From: Calditrichota bacterium
Lineage (GTDB): Bacteria; Electryoneota; RPQS01
Direction of reading: 5' to 3'
Assembly (NCBI GenBank): GCA_020637395.1
Contig: JACJWA010000005.1
Coordinates: forward strand, 1 to 46,387
Length of the DNA stretch: 46,387 nucleotides
The number at the start of each line of letters is the position of its first letter. Positions within the stretch are counted from its first letter, which is position 1. The translations under genes and the position numbers were made by a program. Positions 44,613 through 46,387 of the stretch are shown here, one piece after another. The notes under the pieces were generated by a model. The model was not told the origin of the DNA. It made no database searches and worked only from the letters and a program-made list of their open reading frames with translations.

Positions 44613-45029
44613 GTGGTCAATCGAGTGACGCTGATCGGGCGGCTGGGTCGGGACCCCGAAATGCGCTATACGCCGAGCGGGACGGCCGTGGCCCGGTTTT
44701 CATTGGCAACCGACGAGAACCGCAAGGATCAGAGCGGAAATTGGCAGACGGAAACCACGTGGCACAATATTGTGGTGTTCGGCCAATCGGCGGAGCGGGT
44801 GTCTGAACAGTTCAAGAAGGGGTTTCTGGCTTATGTGGAGGGCAAGATCTCAATTCGGAACTGGGAGGACAAGGAGGGTCAGAAGCGAACATCCTATGAA
44901 ATACTGGCCAACTTCGTCCGGAATTTGACTCCGCGCTCAGGCGGGAGTGAAAGCTTTGGAGAATCAGGCTCTTCATCATCAGAGCCGACCCACTCTGGGG
45001 GCTCCATGGAAGAAGACCTTCCGTTTTAG
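44613..45029 (+). CDS. ssb: Single-stranded DNA-binding protein
   Basis: 138 residues from the GTG at 44613, with GGGAG upstream. The OB-fold opens with MVNRVTLIGRLGRDPEMRYTPSG and carries the WHNIVVFG and YVEGKISIRNWED strands. A Ser/Gly-rich linker precedes the acidic tip EEDLPF, which recruits other repair and replication proteins. The usual rpsF and rpsR neighbours are absent. A near-consensus promoter begins about 40 nt after its stop. Confidence 0.97.
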   Translation: MVNRVTLIGRLGRDPEMRYTPSGTAVARFSLATDENRKDQSGNWQTETTWHNIVVFGQSAERVSEQFKKGFLAYVEGKISIRNWEDKEGQKRTSYEILANFVRNLTPRSGGSESFGESGSSSSEPTHSGGSMEEDLPF

Positions 45030-45069
45030 TCGGTCAACATGAGTTTTCTTGCAGGATGTCGAAAAACTC

Positions 45070-45098
45070 TTGACATCCGGCACTCTTTTGACTAATAT
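45070..45098 (+). promoter_or_regulatory. Near-consensus strong promoter
   Basis: TTGACA (45070-45075), 17-nt spacer, TAATAT (45093-45098). Predicted transcript start near 45105, giving a leader of about 320 nt to the gene at 45424. Confidence 0.85.
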
Positions 45099-45104
45099 CC
45101 GTTG

Positions 45105-45423
45105 TCTGATGCAGTGTGCATCGGCACGGCGAAGTGACCTGTTTGAAGTGCTGAGCTATCATGTAGTTAGAGAATGATAGCGAGGTGTGCGAAATGCAAG
45201 GGCAGGGGTTCAGCGCCGATTGACATGCCTCCGAATCCTTCGGAGGGCGGATCTTGACAGAGGTTTGAAACTATATTTAGTCTGGTAAGGCCCTGAGGTA
45301 TTCCGGACTGAATCAACCAAGTGTAAGATTTTGTTTAAGTTTGGAGTGAAATCCGGACTTGATGAGTGTGTGGTGAAAGATGGGGAATTGCACAAGGCAT
45401 TCCCTGAAGTTAAGGAGGAAAAG
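45105..45423 (+). promoter_or_regulatory. Long structured 5' leader
   Basis: No convincing gene lies in this stretch. It holds three perfect hairpins: GATGCA/TGCATC (45108-45122) at the predicted 5' end, GCTATCAT/ATGATAGC (45155-45181) and CCTCCGAA/TTCGGAGG (45228-45246), then a CCGGACT direct repeat at about 45303 and 45353, and ends in a strong AAGGAGG ribosome site. It does not match a riboswitch class I know. A second TTGACA at 45254 lacks a well-placed -10 box. Confidence 0.6.
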
Positions 45424-46269
45424 ATGAAGAAAGCTTTGCTTGTGATCGTGTGCCTGGTCTTCGCGGCAACCGCGTTTGCTCAGGAATCCGAAATCTCGAA
45501 CGACGTCGGCTACGTGAAGCTGAACGTTTCGGGTTCGGGTACGCCTGGAGTCGTCTCCACGCTTTCGTTCGGTCTCCCGTTCAAGTTTTGGGTGGTGACC
45601 GGCGGTATTCCGCAGTACGGCAACGAATCCACAAAGCCGTCGTCCATCGTCGGTTCGCAGGCCAACCCGGGTACGTTCGGTGGTGCCGACCGTATCAACC
45701 GTGTTGACAACGGCCAATTCGGCTGGCGCAACTCGGCAACGGGTGGATCGTGGACGGGAACGCTCGAGACGAGCGGAACCGGCACGATGATTCCGGGCCG
45801 TGGCTACCAGTACGTCAACAAGACGGGTGCTGCCCGTACGTTGGTTCTGGCTGGTGACGTGGACAACACAGGTGACTATGGTACGGTTGCGATCGGCGCT
45901 CCGGTTCCCCCGGCGACGCAGGCTGCAACGGCGGTCTCCTGGCGTGATTCGCGTAACGTGGACCGTGCTAACCTGAACCTGCTTGAAGACGGTTTCGTTG
46001 GTGGCAACTTTGGTGGTTCGGATCGCGTGAGCCAGACTGTTGGCGGCAACTTCGCGTGGTACAACACGACGACGTTAGCATGGGCCGGCACGCTGGTCTC
46101 GATCACCCCGGGCCAGTACTACAATATCGTCAACAAGCACGCTGCGGCTTGGACCTATTCCTATGATGGTGTTGACGGTCCCGCTCCGTTGACCGACGGT
46201 ATCGTTGTTCCGGCCGCTGTGATCACGAAGGCCCCGGTTTCGACGAAGTCTGTCAAGACGGCCAAGTAA
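45424..46269 (+). CDS. Secreted protein with two internal repeats
   Basis: 281 residues from the ATG at 45424 with AAGGAGG. Signal peptide MKKALLVIVCLVFAATAFA. After a short lead come two related modules of roughly 85-95 residues; aligned landmarks are TFGGADRINR/NFGGSDRVSQ, QFGWRNS/NFAWYNT, WTGTL/WAGTL and PGRGYQYVNK/PGQYYNIVNK. The modules are rich in Gly, Thr, Asn and Tyr/Trp and look like beta domains. The strong promoter, stable leader and ribosome site suggest an abundant surface or coat protein. There is no T9SS tail. Family not recognised. Confidence 0.75.
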   Translation: MKKALLVIVCLVFAATAFAQESEISNDVGYVKLNVSGSGTPGVVSTLSFGLPFKFWVVTGGIPQYGNESTKPSSIVGSQANPGTFGGADRINRVDNGQFGWRNSATGGSWTGTLETSGTGTMIPGRGYQYVNKTGAARTLVLAGDVDNTGDYGTVAIGAPVPPATQAATAVSWRDSRNVDRANLNLLEDGFVGGNFGGSDRVSQTVGGNFAWYNTTTLAWAGTLVSITPGQYYNIVNKHAAAWTYSYDGVDGPAPLTDGIVVPAAVITKAPVSTKSVKTAK

Positions 46270-46327
46270 TTTCTGGATGATTTCGATCTGAAGACAGTTT
46301 GACAATATCTTGATAAGGAGTAAGGAC

Positions 46328-46387
46328 ATGAAGCTCAAGGCACTTTTTGTGGCCATGGCGTTGTTGATGGTGGTTGGGCTGAGCCAT
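46328..46387 (+). CDS. Start of another secreted protein (cut by window edge)
   Basis: The ATG at 46328 follows AAGGAGTAAGGAC and opens MKLKALFVAMALLMVVGLSH, a signal-peptide-like start. Only 20 residues are visible. It lies 58 nt after the two-repeat protein and shares its start pattern (MK-basic-hydrophobic), so it may belong to the same transcript. Confidence 0.6.
   Translation, partial: MKLKALFVAMALLMVVGLSH

Noticed and set aside
45105..45423. Riboswitch (c-di-GMP, cobalamin or similar)
   Set aside because: No conserved core of a known class could be recognised; reported only as a structured leader.

Overview
The window (GC-rich, 46.4 kb) looks like chromosome from an uncultured member of the FCB superphylum (relatives of Bacteroidota, Calditrichota, KSB1 or Cloacimonadota). 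Three large secreted proteins end in a type IX secretion (T9SS) sorting tail, with a YPNPFNP-type motif and a terminal LLK. Two of these are gingipain-like (C25) proteins. A lipoprotein carries an acidic surface-export signal after its lipid cysteine. Cytochrome c maturation is by the ResB/CcsA system. One promoter has the TANNTTTG -10 form typical of Bacteroidota; others have TTGACA-N17-TATATT-like boxes. I found no tRNA, rRNA, CRISPR array, prophage or insertion sequence.

Layout. 1-1.6 kb (minus): exbB-exbD-tonB energy-transduction operon, cut by the left edge. 1.6-2.2 kb (minus): two small genes, one DUF2480-like and one possibly a B3-like fold. 2.3-3.6 kb (minus): IscA-type Fe-S carrier and lipA, behind an Asp-box propeller protein (3.6-5.2) and a surface lipoprotein (5.3-6.4). 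6.5-14.6 kb (minus): ispG, a ferredoxin-reductase-like flavoprotein, a NifU-like Fe-S scaffold, resB, ccsA, dxs and ispH, with a near-consensus promoter before ispG. This run joins three MEP isoprenoid enzymes (two of them Fe-S enzymes needing electrons) to candidate Fe-S and electron suppliers. 14.8-18.5 kb (plus): spmA-spmB and a secreted S9 peptidase. 18.8-23.8 kb (plus): giant C25-like T9SS cargo. 23.9-26.2 kb (plus): glycosyltransferase and MscS channel. 26.2-29.9 kb (minus): second C25-like cargo. 30.1-33.8 kb (minus): dnaG-hslV-hslU. 33.9-36.4 kb: small hypothetical gene, LemA-like and TPM-domain genes flanking an opposite-strand ECF sigma/putative anti-sigma pair. 36.6-44.5 kb (plus): HAD phosphatase, beta-helix protein, acpS, a third T9SS cargo, a CPBP membrane protein, nnr, a VanZ-like protein. 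44.6-46.4 kb (plus): ssb, then a strongly expressed-looking secreted protein with a long structured leader, and the start of another secreted protein.

The most unusual content is non-coding and lies in the left 13.4 kb. First, a family of REP-like hairpins shares a bulged A, a GGAA flank and compensatory stem changes; the copies sit next to stop codons, and one forms the end of dxs. Second, two four-unit heptamer arrays sit 17-18 nt upstream of the start codons of the two Fe-S carrier genes, suggesting a shared control element. Among the proteins, both C25-like cargoes have Arg where gingipains have the catalytic His, while keeping the Cys.
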